Origin: Haloferula helveola
GTDB lineage: Bacteria > Verrucomicrobiota > Verrucomicrobiia > Verrucomicrobiales > Akkermansiaceae
NCBI RefSeq assembly: GCF_037076345.1
Contig: NZ_AP024702.1
Coordinates: forward strand, 1,736,001-1,800,000
DNA: 64,000 nt
Direction: 5' to 3'
This document shows positions 1 to 7,526 of this stretch, one piece after another. Both the position numbers and the translations under genes were made by a program. The notes beneath the pieces were generated by a model, which saw only the letters and a list, made by a program, of their open reading frames with translations, had not been told where the DNA came from and did not search any database. The stretch's first letter is position 1. Each line of letters starts with the position of its first letter.

Positions 1-1
1 A

Positions 2-229
2 CAGTACGTGGCCGAGGAACATGCCCAGATGACGCGTCGCGCCAAGGTCGAGAGCCTGCGCCTGAAAGCCCTGCTCGGCGTGATGCAGCGCGAGGAACTC
101 GCACCGCGCGCGCACGTCCGCCGCCTCGCGGCCGACCTCGCGAAGTACCACCACACCGACATTTTCCGCGACTGCACAACGATGGGCGAACTGACCGCCG
201 CCCACGTTTCGCACATGCTGGATCTGTAA
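2..229 (+). CDS. C-terminal fragment of an unrecognised protein
   Basis: The frame is open from the left edge of the window to a TAA stop at 227-229, giving about 75 residues. A GTG at 8 is available, but the frame stays open upstream of it, so this is more likely the tail of a larger protein cut by the window edge. The sequence is charged and probably helical, with many Arg, Lys and Glu residues, and it ends in MLDL. I do not recognise a domain. The YhaM-like nuclease gene starts 40 bases downstream on the same strand, so the two could be co-transcribed. Product unknown. Confidence 0.45.
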   Translation, partial: QYVAEEHAQMTRRAKVESLRLKALLGVMQREELAPRAHVRRLAADLAKYHHTDIFRDCTTMGELTAAHVSHMLDL

Positions 230-269
230 GGATCCGACGTCCGGACTCGACGGACCGGCGAGGGCATGG

Positions 270-1349
270 ATGCTGCGGCACATGGAATTCGTGACTGTCG
301 CGGCGTTGAAGCAGCAGGCCGGTGAGCAACCGCAACGGCTTGCCGTGGATGCCGAACTTCAGGGGCGCAGCGAGCGGCAGACGAAGACCGGCAAACCCTA
401 CCTCGTGCTCTCGTTCGCCGATGCGACCGGCAGCTTCAACCTCAACGCATGGTCGGACGCGCCGCTGTTCGAAGCGGCGTCGCAGTTCGGCGACGGCACC
501 GTGCTGCGGCTCGACGCCGAGTGGACTCAGAACCAGTGGGGCGTCAATGCGGCCAACCTGTCTTGGGAGCGACTCGATAGCGACGCGCTCGAAACCTTCT
601 ACGCCGGCGATGCCGAGACCGCGGAGCGGCAACGGGCGGCATGGAAGACGATCCGCGATTTCTGCTCGAGCATCGCCGACCCCCGCCTGTCGACCCTGTG
701 CGCGCATTTCCTCGATGAATACGGCGCCCGCTTCCGACGGGCCGCCGCCGCCCGCAAGAACCACCACGCGCGTCGCGGCGGACTGGCCGAACACGTCGCC
801 CAGATGATGTGCGCGGCCGACGCGTTCTGCTCGGTCTATCCGCAGCTCAACCGGGATCTCATGCTCGCCGGCGTTTTGTTCCACGACTGCGGGAAGCTTT
901 GGGAAAACCAGTATCCCGAGCAGGGATTCGCGCAGGGACACTCGCTCTACGGCGAAATGCTCGGCCACATCCCGCTCGGCATCGAACTGGTCAACAAGCT
1001 CTGGCACGAGATCCTCGAAACGCCCGCCGCGAAGGGCTGGTTGGCCGAAGAGCCGCCGAGCGAACATGTGAGGCTGCACCTGATGCACCTGATCGCCGCC
1101 CATCACGGCGCGCTTGAGTTCGGATCCCCCACCCTGCCACGGACACCCGAAGCATTCGCGCTCCACCACATCGACAACCTCGATGCCAAACTGGAGATGA
1201 TGAAGGACGCCTACGCCGAGTCGAACGAGCTCGCCGACGGCATTTACGAAAAGCGATTTCCCCTGCCGGCCAATCCGGTCGCTCCCCTGCCGGCCTACGA
1301 GGCCGCGCCCGAATCACCCGCCAAGCCTGCGGGCGACCTTCTGCTCTGA
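270..1349 (+). CDS. YhaM-like 3'-5' exoribonuclease (OB-fold plus HD domain)
   Basis: This 359-residue protein has an N-terminal OB-fold-like nucleic-acid-binding region (about residues 20-105) followed by an HD phosphohydrolase domain (about 165-325). The HD metal ligands are visible as H175 in AEHVAQM, H205-D206 in LFHDCGKLWEN, a downstream AAHHGAL and a final D in HHIDNLDAK. The OB plus HD order and the length match the YhaM/CBF1 family, metal-dependent 3'-5' exonucleases acting on RNA and DNA. An in-frame ATG at 282 (MEFVTV) is an equally plausible start. recO follows at 1401, suggesting a nucleic-acid maintenance operon. The family assignment is from motifs; substrate preference cannot be read from sequence. 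Confidence 0.8.
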   Translation: MLRHMEFVTVAALKQQAGEQPQRLAVDAELQGRSERQTKTGKPYLVLSFADATGSFNLNAWSDAPLFEAASQFGDGTVLRLDAEWTQNQWGVNAANLSWERLDSDALETFYAGDAETAERQRAAWKTIRDFCSSIADPRLSTLCAHFLDEYGARFRRAAAARKNHHARRGGLAEHVAQMMCAADAFCSVYPQLNRDLMLAGVLFHDCGKLWENQYPEQGFAQGHSLYGEMLGHIPLGIELVNKLWHEILETPAAKGWLAEEPPSEHVRLHLMHLIAAHHGALEFGSPTLPRTPEAFALHHIDNLDAKLEMMKDAYAESNELADGIYEKRFPLPANPVAPLPAYEAAPESPAKPAGDLLL

Positions 1350-1400
1350 TTTCCCGGCTTGCCGGAACTTCGGCCTGCGGCAAGGGTTCACCCGATTGTC

Positions 1401-1973
1401 ATGGAGAGCTCCGACGCCATCCTCACGCGGCTGACGAAGCTCACCGACACCAGCCTGATCGTGCACTGGTTCACCGAGTCGTGCGGGTTGATCAAAACGG
1501 TCGCCAAGGGCGCGCGCCGGCCCAAGAGCCCGTTCGCCGGGAAGCTCGACCTGTTTTTCTCCGCCGAAGTCCACTGGGCGGAGGCCCGGCGTGGCGAGCT
1601 CCACTCGCTGCGGGAAGTCTCGCCCCAATCATGCCGCGAACGGATCCGCCGCGACTACCCGACCACCCTGCTGGCCGCCTATTTCTGCCGCTTGCTCGAA
1701 ACCGCGGTCGAACACCAGCACCCGGAACCGGAGCTGTATGACCTGCTGCGACGCGGCCTCGACCACATCAACGCGTCCGGAGCCTCGGAAAATGCGTTGT
1801 TTCACTTCGAAAGTGAGCTTGCACGGCTGCTCGGCCTCGGTAACGAGAAGCGACGGGGGGCACCGGCGCTGCGAGAAGCGCTCGGCGGACTCCCAAACCA
1901 GCGGGAACAAGTGCTCGCGAGTTTCGATAATCCCCAGAAAATCCACTTTCCAGATCACAAATCCGAGGTTTAA
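1401..1973 (+). CDS. recO: DNA repair protein RecO (short form)
   Basis: RecO loads RecA at gaps in the RecFOR recombinational repair pathway. The N-terminus reads as a RecO OB-fold: AILTRLTKLTDTSLIVHW, then GLIKTVAKGARRPKSPFAGK, then LDLFF. A helical region follows, with LLAAYFCRLLETAVE and ELYDLLRRGL. The frame is open from a TTG at 1359, but the ATG at 1401 gives the expected MESSDAIL start and a 190-residue protein. That is shorter than the usual 230-255 residues, and the Cys-rich zinc finger and C-terminal helices of many RecO proteins are absent. It lies 51 bases after the YhaM-like gene and 15 bases before the TPR gene. Confidence 0.85.
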   Translation: MESSDAILTRLTKLTDTSLIVHWFTESCGLIKTVAKGARRPKSPFAGKLDLFFSAEVHWAEARRGELHSLREVSPQSCRERIRRDYPTTLLAAYFCRLLETAVEHQHPEPELYDLLRRGLDHINASGASENALFHFESELARLLGLGNEKRRGAPALREALGGLPNQREQVLASFDNPQKIHFPDHKSEV

Positions 1974-1988
1974 TCGTATATACAAATT

Positions 1989-2876
1989 ATGGACTCTCCA
2001 ACGATCACCCTGATCCAGATCCTGCGCCAGCGCGTCGATTCGCTGGTCGAGGCTGGTGACTATGACGAAGCCGTCCACGCCGCCACTGCGGCGCTGGAAA
2101 AGGCACAGCACGCGCTGTCCTCCGATCTGGAGAGCATCGACGAATTTGCCTGCACGCTTGAGCTCCGCGGCGACCTGTATCGGGCCCTCGGCCGGTATGA
2201 AGATGCGCGTGAGGACTACAAGCAGGCGCTCGAGCAGCTTGAAAACCGCCCGGACCGCATGATGCAGGTTGGACGAATCAGCGCCGCGCAAGGCGCGGTT
2301 CACGATGCTCTGGGCAACCAGGAGCGCGCCGCCGAGCTGTGGGAAGCCGCAATGAAGATCTTCGAGGAAACCGAGCCGCCCGCCCTGCTCGACGTGGCCC
2401 TCATGGCGAACAACCTCGCCTACCTGCGGAAGTCCAATGGCGACATCGACGGTGCTGAGAGCTACTTCCTCCGCGCGCTAGAGATTCACCATCAGGTGCT
2501 CGGTCCCGATCATGAGGAAACCGCCACCGTTTCGAACAACCTCGGCGCGCTCTACCAGTCGTCCGGCTATTTCGAGCAGGCCCGCGAGATGCACATGATG
2601 GCGCTTGAGGCGCGTCGCAAGCAGTTCGGCGAAGATCATCCGGACACCGCCCAGTCGCACAACAACCTGGCCCTGGCCCTGTTGGAAACCGGCGACCGTT
2701 CTTGGGCACGCCGGCACTTCGAGAAGTCACTCCACGCCTTCGAAACACTCGGGGCCGACTACCACAGCGACCTCGAAGCCGTGTCGTCGAACTACTGCGA
2801 GTTCCTGCGCAGCGAAGGTGAGAATGTCCTTGCCGATCGGATCGAAGGGAAGATGTCGGAACTGGCGGGCGCCTGA
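1989..2876 (+). CDS. Tetratricopeptide repeat protein
   Basis: This 295-residue protein consists almost entirely of TPR units of the kinesin-light-chain type. Repeating signatures include GDYDEAVHAATAALEKAQ, GRYEDAREDYKQALEQLE, GDIDGAESYFLRALEIHHQV, GYFEQAREMHMMALEARR and GDRSWARRHFEKSLHAFE, with the N-N-L-A/G-x-L motif before several helices. No signal peptide is visible, so it is probably a cytoplasmic protein-protein interaction scaffold. It starts 15 bases after recO and is followed at 2918 by a strong terminator, making it the last gene of this operon. Partners are unknown. Confidence 0.85.
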   Translation: MDSPTITLIQILRQRVDSLVEAGDYDEAVHAATAALEKAQHALSSDLESIDEFACTLELRGDLYRALGRYEDAREDYKQALEQLENRPDRMMQVGRISAAQGAVHDALGNQERAAELWEAAMKIFEETEPPALLDVALMANNLAYLRKSNGDIDGAESYFLRALEIHHQVLGPDHEETATVSNNLGALYQSSGYFEQAREMHMMALEARRKQFGEDHPDTAQSHNNLALALLETGDRSWARRHFEKSLHAFETLGADYHSDLEAVSSNYCEFLRSEGENVLADRIEGKMSELAGA

Positions 2877-2917
2877 GCCGACTGCCTTTCCTCCGGCGAT
2901 ACCCGATTCAATTTTGA

Positions 2918-2944
2918 AGCCCGGCACCCCGTGCCGGGCTTTTT
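2918..2944 (+). terminator. Rho-independent terminator after the TPR gene
   Basis: A perfect 10-bp stem (AGCCCGGCAC / GTGCCGGGCT) with a 3-base CCC loop is followed immediately by a run of five T. It lies 41 bases past the TPR stop codon and closes the YhaM-recO-TPR operon. Confidence 0.9.
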
Positions 2945-2976
2945 CGTGCCTTGCCGGGCGCTCGGGTGGAGATCCC

Positions 2977-3750
2977 TCAGCTCCCCTTCACCTTGAATCG
3001 CTCGCCGAGCAACCACTTGCGGACCACGTCGCGGTTGGCGGTCAGGCTGCCCTGCACCCGGTAGTTCGACCGGCGCAGGACATCCGCCCCGGCCTCCTCC
3101 TCATCGACCACACACCACGGCCGCGAGCCGGAAGAATGGACGAAGCGGAAGCCGTCCGGACGCGTGACGATGAATCCGACATGCGTGTCCAGGCCGACGA
3201 TCCGGATCCCCGAATCCATGCCGCGCAACTCGCCCGCATACTCCTCATACGGACGTCCCACCCGCAGCGACAGCTCGTCCCTGGGCAGAAAGGTGCGGAG
3301 GATGTTCTGCGACGGCTGGCGTGCCAGCTTGTAGCGGTCGACCTTGAACCCGGCGTCCCGCAGCACCGTCGCGACGAAGTAGCCGCAGGCGATCTTGCCG
3401 TCGCCCGGAGTCTCCGAGGTTCCGTTGAAATCCCACGGCGTCCCGAGCCAGCAACTCATCAGGTCCGGCAAGGCCGTCTGCAGGAAAACCGCGGCCTCAT
3501 CGAGGATCTCCTCCTTTTCCGAAGTGCCCGCCGCCCGATAGCGTTTGCCGAGATCGAGGCGCCAGCGTTCCACCTCGTCCTTGAGCACCTTGTAGCGCTC
3601 CGGATCCGGTCGGGCCGGCAGCTTGCCGGTCACCAGCACCGGTTGGCCGATCTGCTGCCACCAGTTCCGGAGCTCCGCCCGGAAGAACCACCCGACTCCG
3701 CCCGCGACGATCGCGAGGGCGAACAGCAGGCGGAAGAAGGCTCGTTTCAC
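2977..3750 (-). CDS. Membrane-anchored papain-like (NlpC/P60-type) cysteine peptidase candidate
   Basis: An N-terminal hydrophobic segment (FRLLFALAIVAGGVGWFF) anchors or exports the protein. The C-terminal half resembles an NlpC/P60-like fold: a cysteine-containing helix IACGYFVATVLRDAGF offers the nucleophile, and DTHVGFIV and FVHSSG offer candidate histidines. WDFNG just upstream of the cysteine is typical of the substrate groove in this clan. The frame is open to an ATG at 3795 inside hisF, but a GTG at 3750, 8 bases after the hisF stop, gives a cleaner start with basic residues directly before the membrane segment. The likely role is cell-wall peptide cleavage; this is inference. Confidence 0.55.
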   Translation of the reverse strand: MKRAFFRLLFALAIVAGGVGWFFRAELRNWWQQIGQPVLVTGKLPARPDPERYKVLKDEVERWRLDLGKRYRAAGTSEKEEILDEAAVFLQTALPDLMSCWLGTPWDFNGTSETPGDGKIACGYFVATVLRDAGFKVDRYKLARQPSQNILRTFLPRDELSLRVGRPYEEYAGELRGMDSGIRIVGLDTHVGFIVTRPDGFRFVHSSGSRPWCVVDEEEAGADVLRRSNYRVQGSLTANRDVVRKWLLGERFKVKGS

Positions 3751-3757
3751 CGGCAAT

Positions 3758-4522
3758 TCAAAGTTCGGGCCGAACGGGAATGCCCCGCTCGGCAAAATAG
3801 CGCTTCGCCTCGCCCACCGTGTGTGTCCCGAAGTGGAAAATGCTCGCCGCCAGCACCGCGTCCGCCTTGCCGCGCTCCAGCACCTCCACCATGTGGTCGA
3901 GGTTTCCCGCGCCGCCGCTGGCGATGACCGGAATCCCCACCGACTCGGAAACAGCCGCGGTCAACTCGCAGTCATAGCCCGCCTGGGTGCCGTCGGCATC
4001 CATGCTGGTCAGAAGGATCTCCCCCGCTCCGCGACGCCAGACCTCCTTGGCCCACTCGATCGCGTCGAGCCCGACCGGCGTCCGCCCACCGTGGGTGTAG
4101 ACCCCCCACTTGCCCGGGCCTTCCCGCTTGGCATCGATCGCCACCACGATGCACTGCGCGCCGAAGGCCTTGGCGCCGGCGTCGACCAGATCCGGGTTGT
4201 TCACCGCCGAGGTGTTGATCCCGACCTTGTCCGCACCGGCGAGCAGCATCTCGCGCATGTTCTCGACCGAGCGGATACCGCCTCCGACCGTCAGCGGGAT
4301 GAAGCAGTGCTCGGCCGTGCGGTGGACCACGTCGACCATTGTTGCGCGATTGTCCGAAGACGCCGTGATGTCGAGAAACACCAACTCGTCGGCCTGCTGC
4401 TCGTTGTACGCCATCGCGCACTCCACCGGATCTCCGGCGTCGATCAGGTCGACGAAATTGACGCCCTTCACCACGCGACCGTCGGTCACGTCGAGGCACG
4501 GAATGATGCGTTTCGCCAGCAC
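3758..4522 (-). CDS. hisF: Imidazole glycerol phosphate synthase subunit HisF
   Basis: HisF is the cyclase subunit that, with HisH, converts PRFAR and ammonia into IGP and AICAR in histidine biosynthesis. The (beta/alpha)8 hallmarks are present: [11 protein letters not shown] with its catalytic Asp, [46 protein letters not shown] with the second catalytic Asp, [13 protein letters not shown] and PVIASGGAG. The frame is open to an ATG at 4558, but the family begins [12 protein letters not shown], so the GTG at 4522 is preferred (254 residues). No other his gene is in the window. The downstream peptidase gene starts 8 bases after its stop, so they are probably co-transcribed. Confidence 0.95.
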   Translation of the reverse strand: MLAKRIIPCLDVTDGRVVKGVNFVDLIDAGDPVECAMAYNEQQADELVFLDITASSDNRATMVDVVHRTAEHCFIPLTVGGGIRSVENMREMLLAGADKVGINTSAVNNPDLVDAGAKAFGAQCIVVAIDAKREGPGKWGVYTHGGRTPVGLDAIEWAKEVWRRGAGEILLTSMDADGTQAGYDCELTAAVSESVGIPVIASGGAGNLDHMVEVLERGKADAVLAASIFHFGTHTVGEAKRYFAERGIPVRPEL

Positions 4523-4577
4523 GCTGGGAGCAAAGCGGCGGCAACCGCGGATGTCCACCCCGCGGATGCGGCAGCGC

Positions 4578-4922
4578 TCAGCGCGCCGGTTCTTCGGCGA
4601 GCCGCTGCTCGTGACGCCAGAAGCCCCAGACGATCATGCCGAAGCCGCCGGTGAGGAGTCCGATGTTCACGTTCTTTACGGTGTCGAGAAGCATCGGATC
4701 GAACTCCGCCTGGTTGAACGGCGTGACGAAGCTTGCGTAGATCAGGAAGCCGACCCGGCCGGTCATCAGCGCGAGCGCGCCCCAAGTCATGAGCTTGGCG
4801 CTCTCCGACGACAGCCGGCGGGCGAGACGGATCGCCGCCAGCGCGACGAGGCCGAGGCCGATGACTCCGAAGAGGTCGACGAGGAATCCCTGTTGGATGA
4901 CGATTTCGAACAGAAGGTTCAT
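4578..4922 (-). CDS. Small integral membrane protein, unknown function
   Basis: This 114-residue protein has three predicted membrane segments: [38 protein letters not shown] and [16 protein letters not shown], ending in a short charged tail. It overlaps the upstream membrane gene by an ATGA (4919-4922), so the pair is translationally coupled and may form a complex. hisF begins 55 bases downstream. I recognise no family. Confidence 0.7.
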   Translation of the reverse strand: MNLLFEIVIQQGFLVDLFGVIGLGLVALAAIRLARRLSSESAKLMTWGALALMTGRVGFLIYASFVTPFNQAEFDPMLLDTVKNVNIGLLTGGFGMIVWGFWRHEQRLAEEPAR

Positions 4923-5317
4923 GGGAGGGAGGGAAGCGTTGCAGGTTGGGGGGAAGTATCACGCCGCGTCTCGAAGATCCGGGCGTGGAGGAGCAGTCCG
5001 AGACCGAACAGCAGCCAGCCGCCGTTCATCGACAGCATGCGGACCAAGTGCCATCCGAGAGCCGCCGCGGGATCGGCATTCGGGTAGAACATGATCAGGT
5101 TCAGCGGCACGAGGACCTTCACCTGATACAGGGGAAGGACCACGGAGTAGCCGAGGGCGAGCAGCAACGCACCAGCCATCAGGGTCCGGGCCGGCCAGCC
5201 ACCGGTGCGACGCGTAAGGCGCCAAGCGACCAGCAGCAGGGCGAAGCCCATGACAATCATGAAGACCGGCCTCATGGCGTCGATCGACGCCAACATGGGG
5301 GGTGGGGGGAAGGCCAT
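4919..5317 (-). CDS. Small integral membrane protein, unknown function
   Basis: This 132-residue protein has three to four hydrophobic segments, including [37 protein letters not shown] and [16 protein letters not shown]. Starts at 5317, 5296 or 5275 are all possible; 5317 follows an AT-rich leader (5318-5400) that would suit a promoter. It overlaps the next membrane gene by 4 bases. No family is recognised. The two genes look like a two-component membrane module that is first in the transcript leading to hisF. Confidence 0.65.
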   Translation of the reverse strand: MAFPPPPMLASIDAMRPVFMIVMGFALLLVAWRLTRRTGGWPARTLMAGALLLALGYSVVLPLYQVKVLVPLNLIMFYPNADPAAALGWHLVRMLSMNGGWLLFGLGLLLHARIFETRRDTSPQPATLPSLP

Positions 5318-5434
5318 GCTGTTAGGTATTCATCATCGTAAGTTATTGATCAAGAGTGTTTTAGCACGTATTAAATGACTACCAAGAAGACCCGATTAGC
5401 CGGTCTTGTTGACCCTTCAGAAACCCAAAATGAA

Positions 5435-5466
5435 AAGGCGGGATCCCCGAAAGGAGATCCCGCCTT
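5435..5466 (-). terminator. Rho-independent terminator after the BtuB-like gene
   Basis: An 11-bp perfect stem (AAGGCGGGATC / GATCCCGCCTT) encloses a 10-base loop. Read on the minus strand, the stem is followed by TTTTCATTTT. It lies about 50 bases past the stop of the receptor gene at 5519. Confidence 0.85.
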
Positions 5467-5518
5467 GTAAGATGGAGGGTTGCGCGGATTTCCCTCCGCA
5501 TTTGCTGCTAGCCCGGCA

Positions 5519-7321
5519 TCAGAACTCCAGGGTCACCCCGGCAAAGGCGCCCAGTCCCGGACCCTCGACGACGGAGCCGCCGAAATTGCTGAGCTGGTAG
5601 CCGGTATCGGCGAGGTTCTCGATTCGCCCGTGAAGCCGGACCCGCTCGGTGAGCTGGTAGCTCCCGTATAGCCGGAGCAACAGGTAGTCATCGAGCGGCC
5701 GTCCTCCCCAGCTCCGCTCATCGACGTAGCTGGCCCCGATCCCGAGCAGCAGTTTCTCGACCGGTCTCCAATCGAGCGAAGCGGTGGCGGTGTGGTCGGG
5801 CTGATCCTGGAGCGACTCGTCGAGAAAGGTCCACGCGAGCCGGTAGCGCCATTGGCCGTCGCACCATTCTCCCTGCAGAGCCGTTTCCAGCCCACGGGTC
5901 GGGGTTTCTCCCGGCAGATTGACCGGTGGGGTGGGAAAGGAGCGGATCCGATCCTCGATCGAGTTCTCGAACCAGGTCACGGACACCGTGTGGTGCTCAC
6001 CGATCCGCTGCTCGATCCCGAGGTCCCAGCCGATGCTGGTCTCCGCCCCGAGATTGGGATTCCCCGCCCCGAAAGCGGTTCCGAACAAATCGAGGTAGGT
6101 CGGAGTCCGGAAGGCACGGCCGATTCCGCCACGGATGCGGGTGGTTCCGGTCGCGTTCCACGCCGCTCCGGTCCGCCACGTGAACTCGTCACCGTAGCTT
6201 TGATCATCTTCCCAGCGCACGACCGCATCGGCGACGAAGCGGTCGGACGGTTGCCACTGCCAGCCGAGGTAGCCGCCGAAGCGGTCGCGTGCGGCATCGG
6301 TGCCGATGGTATTGCGGAAGTCGGTGTGCTCGAAGTAGGCGCCGGCCAGCAACTTGTGGCAGCCGTTCACCTCGATCACATGGTCGGTATTGACCACGGT
6401 GCGTTCGAGATCGGTGCCGTAGTTGCCCCAAATACTATCGTTATCGTAGCTCTCGGCGTAGTGGCCGGCGGTGAAGCGGGCATTCCATCCGGGAGCGATC
6501 CGGGCATCGGCGAAAACCGTCGCGAGGGTCGCGTCGATCCGGTCGGTGTTCGCGCCGAAGAACGGGTAGTCGAACCGCGAGTCGACGCTGCGGAAGGTCA
6601 TCCCGAGCGTCAGGTTGTCGGTCGCCTCCCACTCGAGCCTGAGCGCCGCGCGGGACTGGTCGTAGTCCTGATCAGCCGCGTCATTGTGGGTGCCGCCATA
6701 GCCGACGCCTGCGAACCACGACACCCCGTCCTTGGCCCCCGAGTGGGAAAGGTGGGTATCGAACGTGTCGAAGGATCCACCTTCCAAACGCAGCCGCGTC
6801 CGGGGATCACCTTCGCCGCGGGCGGTCTGCAGCCAGATCACGCCACCGACGGATTCTCCGCCGTGGATCGCCGCCTGCGGCCCCCGCAGGACCTCGATCG
6901 CACCGAGGTCGTCGAGACGCGCCCCGGCGAAGAAGTTCCCGAGTGGCGCGGTGGCGTCGCTGAGCCGGATGCCGTCGACCACCAGCTGCGAGTAGGCGGT
7001 GGTCGTGCCGCGGACAAAGACCGAGCCGATGGCTCCGGTCTGGCCGGCGGTGGACGTGGCGATGACGCCGGGTACCTCGTTCAGCGCGTCGCGCAGGTCG
7101 AGGATGCCGCGGCTTTCCAACTCGAGCGGGTCCAGCCGGGTCACGGCTGACGTTGTTTCCGAGGCCGGCAGCGGCGTCCGCAGCGCGGAGACCACCAGCG
7201 GGTCGAGTTCCGATTCGACTTCGCCGGCCGCGTGGCTGGCGAAGGTGAGAGTCGCGGCCAGCAAAAGGCGGCGACGGGTCGTGCGCGTCCGAGTGATCCC
7301 GGACGGTGTCTTGTGTTGCAT
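5519..7321 (-). CDS. btuB: TonB-dependent outer-membrane receptor, BtuB-like (cobalamin uptake)
   Basis: This 600-residue beta-barrel receptor has a signal peptide (RRLLLAATLTFASHAAG), a TonB-box-like stretch DPLVVSALRT, a plug domain (about residues 45-170, with LRDALNEVPGV, VFVRGTTTAYSQLVVDGIRL and IEVLRGPQAAIHGGESVGGVI) and a C-terminal barrel ending in an aromatic residue (GVTLEF). Plug and length match the BtuB/FepA class. A cobalamin riboswitch lies immediately upstream (7365-7500), which strongly suggests that the ligand is cobalamin or another corrinoid. No BtuCDF genes are in the window. Transcription ends at the hairpin at 5435-5466. Confidence 0.9.
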   Translation of the reverse strand: MQHKTPSGITRTRTTRRRLLLAATLTFASHAAGEVESELDPLVVSALRTPLPASETTSAVTRLDPLELESRGILDLRDALNEVPGVIATSTAGQTGAIGSVFVRGTTTAYSQLVVDGIRLSDATAPLGNFFAGARLDDLGAIEVLRGPQAAIHGGESVGGVIWLQTARGEGDPRTRLRLEGGSFDTFDTHLSHSGAKDGVSWFAGVGYGGTHNDAADQDYDQSRAALRLEWEATDNLTLGMTFRSVDSRFDYPFFGANTDRIDATLATVFADARIAPGWNARFTAGHYAESYDNDSIWGNYGTDLERTVVNTDHVIEVNGCHKLLAGAYFEHTDFRNTIGTDAARDRFGGYLGWQWQPSDRFVADAVVRWEDDQSYGDEFTWRTGAAWNATGTTRIRGGIGRAFRTPTYLDLFGTAFGAGNPNLGAETSIGWDLGIEQRIGEHHTVSVTWFENSIEDRIRSFPTPPVNLPGETPTRGLETALQGEWCDGQWRYRLAWTFLDESLQDQPDHTATASLDWRPVEKLLLGIGASYVDERSWGGRPLDDYLLLRLYGSYQLTERVRLHGRIENLADTGYQLSNFGGSVVEGPGLGAFAGVTLEF

Positions 7322-7364
7322 TCTTGTTTTCTGGGTCCGTGAACCTGAGATCCGCAGGTCCGTT

Positions 7365-7500
7365 CAGACAACACTCCGGGCTGGCGATCTGGCTTCCCCG
7401 CCCGAGGGCGGGATTACAGTGGCGGTACCGCTCCGGATTCGCACCGGATTCCCCATCAATTTCCTGCCCGTGCCACGGGCTTCCCGAAGGGTGCCGCCGT
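7365..7500 (-). promoter_or_regulatory. Cobalamin (adenosylcobalamin-class) riboswitch
   Basis: On the minus strand the leader contains the conserved core GGGAATCCGGTGCGAATCC, then GCGGTACCGCCACTGT, a GC hairpin (CCCGCCCTCGGGCGGG) and the B12-box-like AAGCCAGATCGCC at 7383-7395. This order is the canonical cobalamin riboswitch. A further 7-bp hairpin (7341-7361, one G-U pair) between the aptamer and the ATG at 7321 lacks a U-run, so control may act on translation rather than by termination. It should repress the BtuB-like gene when corrinoid is plentiful. Confidence 0.93.
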
Positions 7501-7526
7501 CTGTCCCCGGCGACGCGCGGAGGCTG

